Positions 1 through 7,470 of a stretch of 53,799 nucleotides of DNA are shown here, in pieces. The notes under the pieces were generated by a model, which had not been told where the DNA came from, made no database searches, and saw only the letters and a list, made by a program, of their open reading frames with translations. Source of the stretch: Pseudomonadota bacterium (GTDB lineage Bacteria; Pseudomonadota; Gammaproteobacteria; Legionellales; Legionellaceae); the NCBI GenBank assembly GCA_021848965.1, contig JAJZTL010000003.1:1-53799 (forward strand), written 5' to 3'. Made by a program: the position numbers and the translations under genes. The first letter of the stretch is position 1. Each line of letters starts with the position of its first letter.

Positions 1-115
1 GCCTACCCGCCAATATTGATAAAAACTGTGCATTTTCGGGCGGGCACAAGACCCGCCCCTACAAAAACCACCTACAAACCTTGATTTTATTGGAATTTAT
101 ACGCGTTCACCCTGA
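1..115. repeat. Family B dispersed repeat, copy 1 (cut by window edge)
   Basis: These 115 bases are identical, base for base, to positions 20586-20700. The left part is a palindromic unit (CGGGCGGGCACAAGACCCGC and its partner) closing with CCCCTAC at 56-62, followed by about 53 bp of AT-rich tail ending at ACCCTGA. The left arm lies outside the window. No coding potential is seen. A diverged third copy lies inside the MFS gene at 26450-26518. Confidence 0.9.
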
Positions 116-116
116 G

Positions 117-185
117 CTGTGTACCTTGTGTCAGAGCAAAATGATAATGTCACCTTTGGGTAATTTAGAAATGTCGCTTTTTTAG
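117..185. mobile_element. Possible solo end of an insertion sequence
   Basis: Directly after the family B copy the sequence changes to TGTGTACCTTGTGTCAGAGC followed by two spaced motifs of the form aatGTCxC (near 148 and 171). Repeated short motifs next to a TGTxxxTTGTGTC-like end are typical of transposase-binding ends of insertion sequences. No transposase is adjacent. The assignment rests on pattern memory only and could be wrong. Confidence 0.25.
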
Positions 186-205
186 AACTGGAGTATAGGA
201 TAACT

Positions 206-227
206 TGAATCTAAAAATGGGTGTCTG
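206..227. repeat. Direct repeat flanking the toxin-antitoxin cassette, left copy
   Basis: The 22-base segment beginning GAATCTAAAAATGGG recurs at 860-881 with one visible mismatch (T/C after GGG). The two copies bracket the antitoxin-toxin pair, so the cassette may have been inserted, or be excisable, by recombination at this repeat. Confidence 0.6.
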
Positions 228-244
228 ATTTTCTATTAGATTTG

Positions 245-307
245 TAGGTTCTATATATATAATATATACTATATCTTATATATATATAAAGCTTAGAGAG
301 TTTTAAG
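245..307 (+). promoter_or_regulatory. AT-rich dyad region upstream of the antitoxin gene
   Basis: The 60 bases before the antitoxin start are almost only TA steps, with two mirrored TATATATATA tracts around 255-265 and 278-288 separated by a short spacer. Antitoxins of this class bind palindromic operators over their own promoter, so this is the likely promoter/operator. A weak GAGAG at 296-300 is the only ribosome-binding candidate. No discrete -35/-10 pair can be singled out. Confidence 0.4.
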
Positions 308-541
308 ATGCATAAGATATTAATTTCCGTACCAGATCAATTAGCGTTGAGGATGAAAAGTTTCATACCTGCTCGTCAGCGTAGTAAAATAATCACTGTT
401 CTCCTTGAAACAGAAATATCAAGACGTGAGCAATTACTCTACGAGACAGCCCTGGCGGTTGAAAAAGATGCTAGTCTAGCAAAGGAAATGAATGATTGGG
501 ATGTGACATTACAGGATGGTTTAGAAAATGAATCGTGGTGA
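308..541 (+). CDS. MazE/ribbon-helix-helix type antitoxin
   Basis: Small 77-residue protein directly upstream of, and overlapping by 14 bp, a MazF-family toxin. The N-terminal half (residues 1-45: a short strand ILISVPD, then two predicted helices with RQRSKIITVLLE) fits a ribbon-helix-helix DNA-binding fold. The C-terminal half is acidic and helical (residues 50-77, ending GLENESW), as expected for the toxin-wrapping tail. It should neutralise the toxin and repress the shared promoter in the preceding AT-rich dyad. The family call depends largely on the partner and order; the sequence alone is weak. The cassette is bracketed by a 22 bp direct repeat. Confidence 0.7.
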   Translation: MHKILISVPDQLALRMKSFIPARQRSKIITVLLETEISRREQLLYETALAVEKDASLAKEMNDWDVTLQDGLENESW

Positions 542-848
542 TATTTATTGGGTAGATTTAAATCCAACCAAAGGGTCTGAGATTAATAAATTGAGGCCAT
601 GTGTGATTGTCGGGGCAACACCTGTAAATAAAGCCCGACACACGGTAGTAGTTATTCCTCTCTCGACGCAAGCAAAAGCTAGGCCACCTATGACCATTGA
701 GGTATCTTGTTTAGATAAGACAGTGGTTGCAGTGTGTGATCAAATTCGTGCTGTGGATAAAACGCGTCTAACTAAGCCTGCAGGTAGACTTTCTATGGAA
801 GATTCTGATGCTTTGGATGAAGGGCTAAGGGAAATACTTGCGTTGTAA
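528..848 (+). CDS. mazF: MazF/PemK-family endoribonuclease toxin
   Basis: The 106-residue protein begins MNRGDIYWVDL, the hallmark opening of the MazF/PemK fold, followed by the conserved RPCVIV strand (residues 24-29), the IPLSTQ segment (44-49) and the DQIRAVDKTRL segment (66-76) that carries the second catalytic region. Toxins of this family cleave single-stranded mRNA at short sites and are silenced by the co-encoded antitoxin. The start overlaps the antitoxin end by 14 bp, suggesting translational coupling. Length is normal for the family and no lesion is visible, so the module looks intact. Cleavage specificity cannot be told from sequence. Confidence 0.92.
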   Translation: MNRGDIYWVDLNPTKGSEINKLRPCVIVGATPVNKARHTVVVIPLSTQAKARPPMTIEVSCLDKTVVAVCDQIRAVDKTRLTKPAGRLSMEDSDALDEGLREILAL

Positions 849-859
849 TGGATTGGCTC

Positions 860-881
860 GAATCTAAAAATGGGCGTCTGG
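860..881. repeat. Direct repeat flanking the toxin-antitoxin cassette, right copy
   Basis: Right partner of 206-227 (GAATCTAAAAATGGGCGTCT), lying 11 bp after the toxin stop codon. The distance between copies is about 650 bp, just enclosing the promoter and both genes. Confidence 0.6.
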
Positions 882-910
882 TCTTTTTACATTTCCATTT
901 TAATGTGAAC

Positions 911-936
911 TGTAGGGGCGAATAATATTCGCCCAC
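911..936. repeat. Family A palindrome, short form
   Basis: TGTAGGGGCGAATAATATTC continuing to GCCC; the core GGGCGAATAATATTCGCCC is a 9+1+9 perfect palindrome. It sits between the convergent ends of mazF and psd, where an RNA hairpin could act on transcripts from both sides. Nine loci of this family are found in the window. Confidence 0.9.
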
Positions 937-954
937 TATTTTCAATGGTGCCTT

Positions 955-1824
955 TTAGCAAAGGCCAATAGGTTTGCCATATTGAAGTTTTTCTAGATCA
1001 GACTTCCATTGAATGTTAAGAGCTTGCTCGTTATCAAAAAGAAGAATAACGGTAGATCCTAACCGAAAATGCCCAATTTCATCGCCTGCATTAAAGTGTA
1101 AAGGCTTTTGGGTATAGTCCCATTCTCTGATTTTCTTTTCGCGGGTAATATCGCCATGCCAGACAACATGTAAATTTCCAACAATCATTGCGCCAACAAG
1201 TACCATGACCATGGGGCCGATAGCAGTGTCAAAAGTGAGCACCAAGCGTTCGTTTAATGAAAATAATGAAGGAATGGCATTCACGCTGCTTTCTTTCACA
1301 GAAAAAAGCTTTCCTGGAATATATGTCATGGTTTTCAATGTTCCTGCATAAGGCATATGAACGCGATGATAATCGCGGGGAGCTAAGTAAAGATTAGCAA
1401 AAGTTCCTTGTAGAAAAGGAATGCAGCGTTGAAAGTTTCCACCTAATAATTCATATAAAGTAAAAAAATGTCCTTTAGCATTAAAAAATTTACCTGCTTT
1501 TATCTGACCAATTTGCCGTACGCAACCGTCTACAGGGCTTAAGATATCATGTTCATCAAACGTAATAGGTCGAAGTTCTGGTTTTAACTTTCGAATAAAA
1601 AAATCATTAAAGTTTTTAAAGTCTTGTGGGGTCTGTTGAATAGCTTCTTGCATATTCACGCCGTACTTTTGGATAAAGCGCCGAATCATCCAATTTTTCC
1701 AAGGTGTTATGGAGCAATTAGCGGCATATTTAAAAAAAGAAGTAATCGCCTTTTTGGGTAAAGCACGTTGGAAAACTGCACTGGGAGTGACTTTTTTAAA
1801 AAATTGGTTTAATAAAAGTGACAT
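955..1824 (-). CDS. psd: Phosphatidylserine decarboxylase proenzyme
   Basis: Makes phosphatidylethanolamine from phosphatidylserine at the inner membrane. The protein (289 residues) carries the self-cleavage motif LGST near residue 254 (FRLGSTVILLF), where the serine becomes the pyruvoyl cofactor of the small C-terminal subunit. Upstream are the conserved blocks FNDFFIRKL (residues 69-77), SPVDG (95-99), YLAPRDYHRVHMP (146-158) and the histidine-rich LHVVWHG segment. Length matches bacterial Psd type I. It is transcribed toward the toxin-antitoxin pair; 19 bp upstream of its start lies tRNA-Asn on the same strand, so it may be cotranscribed with the tRNA. No lesion is seen. Confidence 0.97.
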   Translation of the reverse strand: MSLLLNQFFKKVTPSAVFQRALPKKAITSFFKYAANCSITPWKNWMIRRFIQKYGVNMQEAIQQTPQDFKNFNDFFIRKLKPELRPITFDEHDILSPVDGCVRQIGQIKAGKFFNAKGHFFTLYELLGGNFQRCIPFLQGTFANLYLAPRDYHRVHMPYAGTLKTMTYIPGKLFSVKESSVNAIPSLFSLNERLVLTFDTAIGPMVMVLVGAMIVGNLHVVWHGDITREKKIREWDYTQKPLHFNAGDEIGHFRLGSTVILLFDNEQALNIQWKSDLEKLQYGKPIGLC

Positions 1825-1843
1825 ATAGGATAATATTTTAAGA

Positions 1844-1920
1844 TGGCTCCCCAGGACGGATTTGAACCGCCGACCTAATGATTAACAGTCATCCGCTCTA
1901 ACCAACTGAGCTACTGGGGA
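1844..1920 (-). tRNA. tRNA-Asn (anticodon GTT)
   Basis: A 77-nt cloverleaf on the minus strand: acceptor TCCCCAG pairing with CTGGGGA, D arm AGCTCAGTTGGTTAGAGC, anticodon loop CTGTTAA (anticodon GTT), T arm with GGTTCAAATCC, discriminator G73 and an encoded CCA. It reads as a standard asparagine tRNA. Confidence 0.97.
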
Positions 1921-1930
1921 ATCGACGCGC

Positions 1931-1959
1931 ATCTTACTGGAAATAAGATGGCGAGTCAA
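1931..1959 (-). promoter_or_regulatory. Sigma-70 promoter of tRNA-Asn
   Basis: On the minus strand a -35 TTGACT (1954-1959) and a -10 TAAGAT (1931-1936) are separated by 17 bp. The -10 is followed by a GC-rich stretch (GCGCGTCGA) before the tRNA 5' end at 1920, the discriminator type associated with stringent control of stable RNA genes. Confidence 0.75.
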
Positions 1960-1970
1960 GAGAATTATAG

Positions 1971-3020
1971 TTATTTCAAAGAAATTTCTTGCTGAGCTCT
2001 TTTTAAGTCTGCGGCAGCCATTTCTTTAACTAATTCGGGGAAGGTTACTTTAGGAACCCAGCCTAATTTTTGCTTTGCATTGGTAGGATCGCCTAAGAGG
2101 GTTTCCACTTCTGCTGGGCGAAATAATTTTGGACAAACAGCAACAATGCATTTGCCCGTTTTTACGTCATAAGCTTTTTCGTTAACGCCTTGGCCTTCCC
2201 AAGAAAGTGAAATATCCATCTCTTTGGCGCTTAATTCAACAAACTCTCGAACAGAATGTTGTTCGCCGGTGGCAATAACAAAATCTTCTGCTTGTTTTTG
2301 TTGAAGCATTAACCATTGCATTTCTACATAATCTTTTGCATGTCCCCAATCGCGTAAGGCATCTAAATTACCTAAATAGAGACATTCTTGTAATCCCATC
2401 TTAACGCGAGCCATCTCACGTGTAATTTTTCGGGTCACAAATGTTTCTCCACGTAATGGAGATTCATGATTAAATAAAATGCCATTACAAGCGTACATAT
2501 TGTAAGCTTCACGATAATTCACAGTAATCCAGTAAGCATACATTTTTGCTACGGCATAAGGAGAACGTGGATAAAAAGGTGTTGTTTCTTTCTGTGGAAT
2601 TTCTTGAACAAGACCATAGAGCTCTGATGTAGAGGCTTGATAAAAACGAGTTTTTTCTGTTAATTTTAATATTCGAATGGCTTCTAAAATTCTCAAAGCA
2701 CCTAAACCGTCTGCATTAGCTGTATATTCAGGCTCTTCAAAAGAAACAGCCACATGGCTTTGAGCGCCTAAATTATAAATTTCATCAGGTTGGGTTTCAC
2801 CAATAATACGAATAAGATTAGTGGAGTCTGTCAAATCGCCATAGTGCAATGTTAAATTTTTTGATGCCCCAATTAATGAATCAATCCGTTGTGTATTAAG
2901 GAGCGAAGCGCGACGAACAATACCATGAACTTGATAGCCTTTGTTTAACAGAAAATCTGCTAAATAAGCACCATCTTGCCCAGTGACTCCAGTAATCAGC
3001 GCAACTTTATTGACAGACAT
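1971..3020 (-). CDS. gmd: GDP-mannose 4,6-dehydratase
   Basis: Converts GDP-D-mannose to GDP-4-keto-6-deoxymannose, the entry step to GDP-fucose, rhamnose or perosamine sugars of surface polysaccharide. The 349-residue protein is an extended short-chain dehydrogenase: NADP-binding TGVTGQDG at residues 11-18, the arginine-rich GIVRRAS (33-39) typical of GMD, the active-site segment STSELYG (131-137), and the catalytic pair in [10 protein letters not shown] (Tyr near 155, Lys near 159), then [15 protein letters not shown] (184-198). No further GDP-sugar gene is adjacent, so the end product is unknown. It runs toward tRNA-Asn on the same strand. Confidence 0.97.
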   Translation of the reverse strand: MSVNKVALITGVTGQDGAYLADFLLNKGYQVHGIVRRASLLNTQRIDSLIGASKNLTLHYGDLTDSTNLIRIIGETQPDEIYNLGAQSHVAVSFEEPEYTANADGLGALRILEAIRILKLTEKTRFYQASTSELYGLVQEIPQKETTPFYPRSPYAVAKMYAYWITVNYREAYNMYACNGILFNHESPLRGETFVTRKITREMARVKMGLQECLYLGNLDALRDWGHAKDYVEMQWLMLQQKQAEDFVIATGEQHSVREFVELSAKEMDISLSWEGQGVNEKAYDVKTGKCIVAVCPKLFRPAEVETLLGDPTNAKQKLGWVPKVTFPELVKEMAAADLKRAQQEISLK

Positions 3021-3101
3021 ATTATATTCTTCTCCATATTTTATGATGTTAAAAATGCCACCATATTATCTTAATATCTTAAGTGTCGTCAACTGCCATT
3101 T

Positions 3102-3941
3102 CTAATGAATAGTTAAGCGCAATAATTTAATACGACGGGTATCTGCACTGATTACTTTAAATTCATATTTATCAATAGAGATTTTTTCACCTTTTTTCGG
3201 CATATGAGCGAGTTTTTTTAAAACCATTCCTCCAATAGTATCGAATTCATCAATACCAAATTGCGTTGAAAAATATTCATTAAATTCTTCAATAGGCATA
3301 TGTGCTTTGACGATATATTGGTCCTCTGAATGCTTTTTAATGTAGGTGTCTTCATCAATATCGAATTCATCTTCAATATCACCAACAATTTGTTCAATTA
3401 AATCTTCAATAGTAACAAAACCATACACACCACCATATTCGTCAACCACAATGGCCATGTGATTTCTGCTGCGACGAAATTCTTTTAGTAAAATATCAAC
3501 AGGTTTGCTTTCTGGAACAAACATGACAGGTTGTAAAATGTCTTTAAGATTAAATTTTTGATTGTCGGATAAGTCTGGTGAATAAGTTATGAGGTTTTTT
3601 GCATGTAAAATACCAATAACTTCATTACGATGCGTTCCTATAACAGGAAAACGAGAGTGTCCAGATGCGTGAACGATGTTGATAAGTGTTTTCCATTCGG
3701 CATCAATAGATACGGTAATCATTTGTGCGCGTGGAATCATAATATCGCGCACTTTCATTTCTGAAAATTCCAAGACACTTTCTATCATAAGTAATGAATC
3801 TAAACTTAAGATAGATTGTTTTTCTGCTTCTTTTAATAAGGTCAATAATTGCTCTTGACTCTGTAGTCGTGGGCTCATTCGTTGTTTTATGTAGCGCTTT
3901 AAACGAGTCAACCAAGAGTGTTGTTCGATTTTTTTAGACAT
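3102..3941 (-). CDS. corC: CorC/YbeX-family CBS-domain protein
   Basis: The 279-residue soluble protein has a short basic N-terminus, the conserved VRDIMIPRAQM segment (residues 64-74) that opens the first CBS domain, a second CBS domain ending AIVVDEYGGVYGFVTIEDL (about 159-177), the acidic linker IVGDIEDEFD (about 181-190) and a C-terminal CorC_HlyC domain with FDTIGG. Family members are linked to magnesium/cobalt efflux, but this one has no membrane segment and probably acts with a partner. It starts 8 bp before the end of ybeY, the conserved ybeZ-ybeY-ybeX order. The lnt gene usually found downstream is missing; gmd takes its place. Confidence 0.92.
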   Translation of the reverse strand: MSKKIEQHSWLTRLKRYIKQRMSPRLQSQEQLLTLLKEAEKQSILSLDSLLMIESVLEFSEMKVRDIMIPRAQMITVSIDAEWKTLINIVHASGHSRFPVIGTHRNEVIGILHAKNLITYSPDLSDNQKFNLKDILQPVMFVPESKPVDILLKEFRRSRNHMAIVVDEYGGVYGFVTIEDLIEQIVGDIEDEFDIDEDTYIKKHSEDQYIVKAHMPIEEFNEYFSTQFGIDEFDTIGGMVLKKLAHMPKKGEKISIDKYEFKVISADTRRIKLLRLTIH

Positions 3942-4452
3942 GAATTGTTTCCTCGTAAGGGTTAGTCCATCCTAATTGTTCTAATAATTGAATTTCTAAT
4001 GTTTCCATAACGTGGGCGTCTTTGTCTTGAATGTGATCATAGCCTAATAAATGTAGCAGTCCATGAATCGCCATGTGTGCCCAATGTGCCTCTATAGCTT
4101 TATTTTGTTCTAATGCTTCTTCTTGAATAATTTCAGCGCACAGAATAATGTCTCCTAAGTAAAAAGACTTTTGTGGTATATCTTTAGGACGCTCGGAGGG
4201 AAATGAAAGTACGTTAGTGGGAGTGTTTTTTGTACGGTAAAGATGATTCAACGTTTGAATTTCATTTTTATCCACAATGCGAAAGCATACTTCCGCAGAA
4301 TAGTCTAATTGTGCCAATCCAATTTTTGTCCAAAGAGTAAAAAAAGGACGTTTAGGTATAAAAAGAGATGCGTCAGGAGATTTTATGACGCATTGCAAAG
4401 AAAAACGATGCTTAGGTTTATTATTTTGGGGTTTATTGTTTATTTTGTTCAT
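3934..4452 (-). CDS. ybeY: Endoribonuclease YbeY (16S rRNA maturation)
   Basis: Zinc-dependent RNase for 3'-end processing of 16S rRNA and ribosome quality control. The signature HGLLHLLGYDH, which supplies three zinc-binding histidines, is present near the C-terminus, preceded by the conserved TNVLSFP strand and YLGDIILC. The frame is open further upstream (to 4563), but the extra N-terminus overlaps ybeZ and lacks similarity; clustered ATG codons at 4467, 4461 and 4452 are better starts. The chosen 4452 start gives 172 residues, close to the usual size, and overlaps the ybeZ stop by 20 bp. The exact start is uncertain. Confidence 0.93.
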   Translation of the reverse strand: MNKINNKPQNNKPKHRFSLQCVIKSPDASLFIPKRPFFTLWTKIGLAQLDYSAEVCFRIVDKNEIQTLNHLYRTKNTPTNVLSFPSERPKDIPQKSFYLGDIILCAEIIQEEALEQNKAIEAHWAHMAIHGLLHLLGYDHIQDKDAHVMETLEIQLLEQLGWTNPYEETIHV

Positions 4453-5413
4453 CTTGTTCATAAGCATGGAGAATTTTTGAAATAATTGGATTACGTACAA
4501 TGTCGTTCGTGGAAAAGGTATTAAAACAAATATTAGGAATATCTTGAATAATGTGAAGTGCATGTATTAATCCAGATTGTATTCCTCGCGGAAGATCAAT
4601 TTGCGTTGTATCACCGGTAATAATAGCAGCGGATCCAAAGCCTATACGAGTTAAAAACATTTTCATTTGGACAGGAGTTGTATTTTGGGCCTCATCTAAA
4701 ATGATAAAAGCATCATTGAGAGTTCTTCCTCTCATAAAAGCCAAAGGAGCGATTTCAACCACATTTCGACTCATTAACTTTTGTGTTTCTTCAAAACCTA
4801 GTATGTCATAAAGTGCATCATACATCGGTCTTAAATAAGGAAGTACCTTTTCAGCGATGTCGCCGGGAAGAAAACCTAATTTCTCTCCAGCCTCTACAGC
4901 AGGACGAACAAAAATTAATTTTTTTACTCGACCTTGTACAAGAGCAGCAACTGCGCAGGCAACGGCTAAATAAGTTTTCCCAGTTCCTGCAGGACCAATG
5001 GCAAAATTAATGGTATGTTTAGTAAGGTTTTCCATGTAACGATGTTGATTCGCTGTTTTTGCTTGGATAATTTTGTGATGTATTTGAAAAACAGCATAAG
5101 CGCTTTCAGCGTTTTCTGCGAAAAATGAAGAATTATTTTTTTCTTCTAATTGTAGTAAGAAAGAATGAATTTTTTTATGAGATAAAGCTTCATCAAATAA
5201 AGTTTCTTCATAAAGTTCTTCCAATACTTTGAGAGCACTTTGTATTTTCAGCGAAGGACCTGTAAGGTGAAAACTACCACTGCGATGTGTTATTTTTACA
5301 TCAAAATGCTTTTCAATTTGGTGTAAGTGTGCTTCACAAGGGCCACAAAGATTGTTTAGGCGATCGTTGTCTACGGGATGAAAAATCGTATGAACGGTAT
5401 GTAGTTTTAAAAT
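4433..5413 (-). CDS. ybeZ: PhoH-like ATPase YbeZ, apparently with an ATT start
   Basis: Predicted RNA-associated P-loop ATPase that works with YbeY. The Walker A GPAGTGKT lies at about residues 140-147, and the Walker B-like ILDEAQN further on. The first standard start, TTG at 5224, would cut off about 63 residues that clearly belong to the family: minus-strand translation of 5413-5225 reads HPVDNDRLNNLCGPCEAHL then HQIEKHFDVKITHRSG, the usual N-terminal domain. That frame has no ATG, GTG, TTG or CTG before a TAG stop except within the domain. An ATT at 5411-5413 has GGAGAG about 10 nt upstream and gives 326 residues, the normal family size. A start lost by mutation or a sequencing error is the alternative. 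Confidence 0.85.
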   Translation of the reverse strand: MLKLHTVHTIFHPVDNDRLNNLCGPCEAHLHQIEKHFDVKITHRSGSFHLTGPSLKIQSALKVLEELYEETLFDEALSHKKIHSFLLQLEEKNNSSFFAENAESAYAVFQIHHKIIQAKTANQHRYMENLTKHTINFAIGPAGTGKTYLAVACAVAALVQGRVKKLIFVRPAVEAGEKLGFLPGDIAEKVLPYLRPMYDALYDILGFEETQKLMSRNVVEIAPLAFMRGRTLNDAFIILDEAQNTTPVQMKMFLTRIGFGSAAIITGDTTQIDLPRGIQSGLIHALHIIQDIPNICFNTFSTNDIVRNPIISKILHAYEQDEQNKQ

Positions 5414-5505
5414 GGGCTTTTCTCTCCACTATTCAAAACATGAAATTATACGTTATTGGATGGCATTAGAGCAAGAGGCTACTGATATGATAACTAACAA
5501 TTTTC

Positions 5506-5530
5506 CGTAGGGATAAATACTATTCGCCCC
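5506..5530. repeat. Family A palindrome, degenerate short form
   Basis: GTAGGGATAAATACTATTCG followed by CCCC: a decayed copy with one arm mutated (GGGATAAATA against TATTCGCCCC). It lies between the divergent ybeZ and udk genes. Otherwise the 155 bp between the two genes show no clear feature. Confidence 0.7.
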
Positions 5531-5568
5531 TTGAATTTTTTGGTTTCTGAGGGTAGGATCAGTACATT

Positions 5569-6222
5569 ATGAAAAACAATGTAATTATTATTGGTGTTTC
5601 CGGCGCGTCTGCTTCTGGAAAAAGTTTAATGGCCAATACAATTGCTCGGGAAATGGAAACCGCGCAGGTGGTCGTTATTTCGGAAGATTCTTATTATAAA
5701 GATCAAAGCAACTTACCTTTTTCAGAAAGAGAAAAGACGAATTATGATCACCCAAATTCTTTAGATCATGCTTTACTATGTGAACATTTGCAAATGTTGC
5801 AGAGAGGAGAAATGGTGCATGTTCCTGTTTATGATCACAGCCAGCATCAGCGTCTTTCAGAGACAACAACTATAGGTCCCGATAAAATTATTATTCTCGA
5901 AGGTATTTTACTTTTTACTGATCCGGCACTAAGACGCTTAATGGATATTCGTATTTTTATGGATACCCCTTTAGATATTTGTCTTATTCGAAGACTACAT
6001 CGTGATATAGAGGAACGAAAGCGAACATTTCAGTCAGTATTAGAACAATATGAGGCCACAGTAAGACCCATGTATTGGCAATTTATTGAGCCTTCAAAGC
6101 GTTATGCTGATATCATTGTTCCGCGCGGGGGCGAGAATCGCATTGCAATAGAAATGATAAAAGCTAAAATGCGCGAGTTGCTTAATCAAGAATATTATAA
6201 TAATAAAGAACGAGGAGATTAA
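5569..6222 (+). CDS. udk: Uridine kinase
   Basis: Phosphorylates uridine and cytidine in pyrimidine salvage. P-loop [11 protein letters not shown] at residues 9-19, SEDSYYKD (38-45) contributing the catalytic aspartate, the [10 protein letters not shown] segment (59-68) and [11 protein letters not shown] (84-94) for nucleoside binding, then ILEGILLF (109-116) and a lid [13 protein letters not shown] (140-152). The 217-residue length is normal for Udk. It is followed after 6 bp by fabI on the same strand, so the two are probably cotranscribed. With pyrE nearby, both salvage and de novo pyrimidine steps occur in this stretch. Confidence 0.95.
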   Translation: MKNNVIIIGVSGASASGKSLMANTIAREMETAQVVVISEDSYYKDQSNLPFSEREKTNYDHPNSLDHALLCEHLQMLQRGEMVHVPVYDHSQHQRLSETTTIGPDKIIILEGILLFTDPALRRLMDIRIFMDTPLDICLIRRLHRDIEERKRTFQSVLEQYEATVRPMYWQFIEPSKRYADIIVPRGGENRIAIEMIKAKMRELLNQEYYNNKERGD

Positions 6223-6228
6223 AAAATT

Positions 6229-7014
6229 ATGGGCTTCTTAACAAATAAAAATGCCTTAGTTGTTGGTGTTGCTAATAATCGTTCTATTGCTTATGGAATT
6301 GCTCAAGCATTACACCGCGAAGGAGCTAATTTAGCTTTTACGTATCAAAGTGAGCGTTTACAATCACGTGCTGAAAAAGCAGCGGAAGAAATGAATTCTT
6401 CTATTGTATTACCTTGTGACGTGAGTTCTGATGCTGAAATTGCAGGGCTGGCAGAAGGTTTAAAGAAACATTGGAACCATGTAGATATAGTGATTCATTC
6501 TGTCGCTTATGCGCCTGCAGATCAACTAGAAGGGGATTATGTGGAGTGTGTGACGAGAGAAGGATTTCGTATAGCGCATGATATTAGTAGCTATAGTTTT
6601 GTTGCATTAGCAAAAGGTCTTTTGCCTATGATGAAAGATCGAAATGGAGCGTTGCTTACGTTGTCGTATTTTGGATCAGAAAAAGCTATTCCGAATTACA
6701 ATGTGATGGGTTTAGCTAAAGCAAGTTTAGAAGCGAATGTTCGTTACATGGCTCAAAGCCTTGGTCCTGTTGGGGTACGGGTGAATGCTGTTTCAGCAGG
6801 CCCTATTCGTACTTTAGCGGCTTCGGGTATTCATGATTTTCGAAAAATGTTAGAAGACAATGAACGTATTGTACCTTTAAGACGCAATGTAACATTGGAA
6901 GATGTGGGCAATACAGCCGCTTTTTTATGTTCAGATTTGGCGTTGGGTATTACTGGAGAAATCGTGCATGTAGATAGTGGTTTTCACTGTGTTGGTTTAG
7001 GCGAGCGTGGTTAA
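6229..7014 (+). CDS. fabI: Enoyl-[acyl-carrier-protein] reductase (NADH)
   Basis: Last reduction of each fatty-acid elongation cycle. The 261-residue protein has the FabI-type nucleotide-binding segment [13 protein letters not shown] (residues 13-25), the catalytic triad region with Tyr147 (LSYFGSEKA), Tyr157 and Lys164 ([11 protein letters not shown]), and the [17 protein letters not shown] substrate-loop segment (about 184-200) ending in the conserved C-terminus. It lies 6 bp after udk. Its stop codon is 4 bp before a 115-bp palindromic element that occupies the beginning of the next reading frame. It is the target family of triclosan and isoniazid-type inhibitors. Confidence 0.97.
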   Translation: MGFLTNKNALVVGVANNRSIAYGIAQALHREGANLAFTYQSERLQSRAEKAAEEMNSSIVLPCDVSSDAEIAGLAEGLKKHWNHVDIVIHSVAYAPADQLEGDYVECVTREGFRIAHDISSYSFVALAKGLLPMMKDRNGALLTLSYFGSEKAIPNYNVMGLAKASLEANVRYMAQSLGPVGVRVNAVSAGPIRTLAASGIHDFRKMLEDNERIVPLRRNVTLEDVGNTAAFLCSDLALGITGEIVHVDSGFHCVGLGERG

Positions 7015-7468
7015 ATACTCAACGCAATTAAACGTTCAGCTTCGTTGCAAACTGTATCGGCTTCACTCGTATATTATTCATATACTCCCTCGGAAGCGAT
7101 GTTTGCAACTCGCTAATAGTCTAATTGCGTTGATCATTACCTTCTTGCCTCTTTCAATGCTTGCGGCGGAGCATCACCCCGAAGATTTTCTGGCTTCTAT
7201 TCAAAATTCACCAGATGCAGGTGAAAAAATTTATTCTCACTTTTGCTCAAGCTGTCATGCAGCTGAGCCTCTTATTCCTGTCGGTGCACCTAGGGTTAGG
7301 GTTGCAAAAGATTGGGAGCCTTATATTCAAGGAAAAACCGTTGAAGAACTCGTGAAAATCATTGATAATGGCTTAGGTGCAATGCCTCCACGAGGAGGGT
7401 GCTTTGAATGTAGTGATAAAAATCTTAAGGCTGCAATTATTTATATGTTGCCTCAAAATAAGGAGTAA
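7007..7468 (+). CDS. Cytochrome c5-like exported c-type cytochrome with a repeat in its leader
   Basis: Small periplasmic electron carrier. Heme-binding CSSCH lies at residues 80-84, the axial methionine is probably Met126 in GAMPPRGGC, and two further cysteines (132 and 135 in CFEC) are the disulfide pair typical of cytochrome c5. Hydrophobic residues 38-52 followed by AA form the signal peptide. With the ATG at 7007 (overlapping the fabI stop) residues 5-43 are encoded by a family C palindrome, giving an overlong basic N-terminus. A TTG at 7130 would give a short leader instead. The original start was probably displaced by the insertion. A CcmI-like gene near 16 kb fits a c-type maturation system. 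Confidence 0.85.
   Translation: MVKYSTQLNVQLRCKLYRLHSYIIHILPRKRCLQLANSLIALIITFLPLSMLAAEHHPEDFLASIQNSPDAGEKIYSHFCSSCHAAEPLIPVGAPRVRVAKDWEPYIQGKTVEELVKIIDNGLGAMPPRGGCFECSDKNLKAAIIYMLPQNKE
7019..7133. repeat. Family C palindromic element inside the cytochrome leader
   Basis: The 115-bp element has outer inverted ends TCAACGCAATTA and TAATTGCGTTGA, inner arms TTGCAAAC / GTTTGCAA, and a central hairpin GTATAttattcaTATAC. A diverged copy lies at 36477-36560. It starts 4 bp after the fabI stop codon and reads open in the cytochrome frame, ending within the signal-peptide hydrophobic core. Confidence 0.85.
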
Positions 7469-7470
7469 AA

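Noticed and set aside
4453-4563. Extended hydrophobic N-terminus of YbeY as a membrane anchor
   Set aside because: The extension lies wholly within ybeZ in another frame and YbeY is a soluble enzyme; later ATG codons give the expected length.
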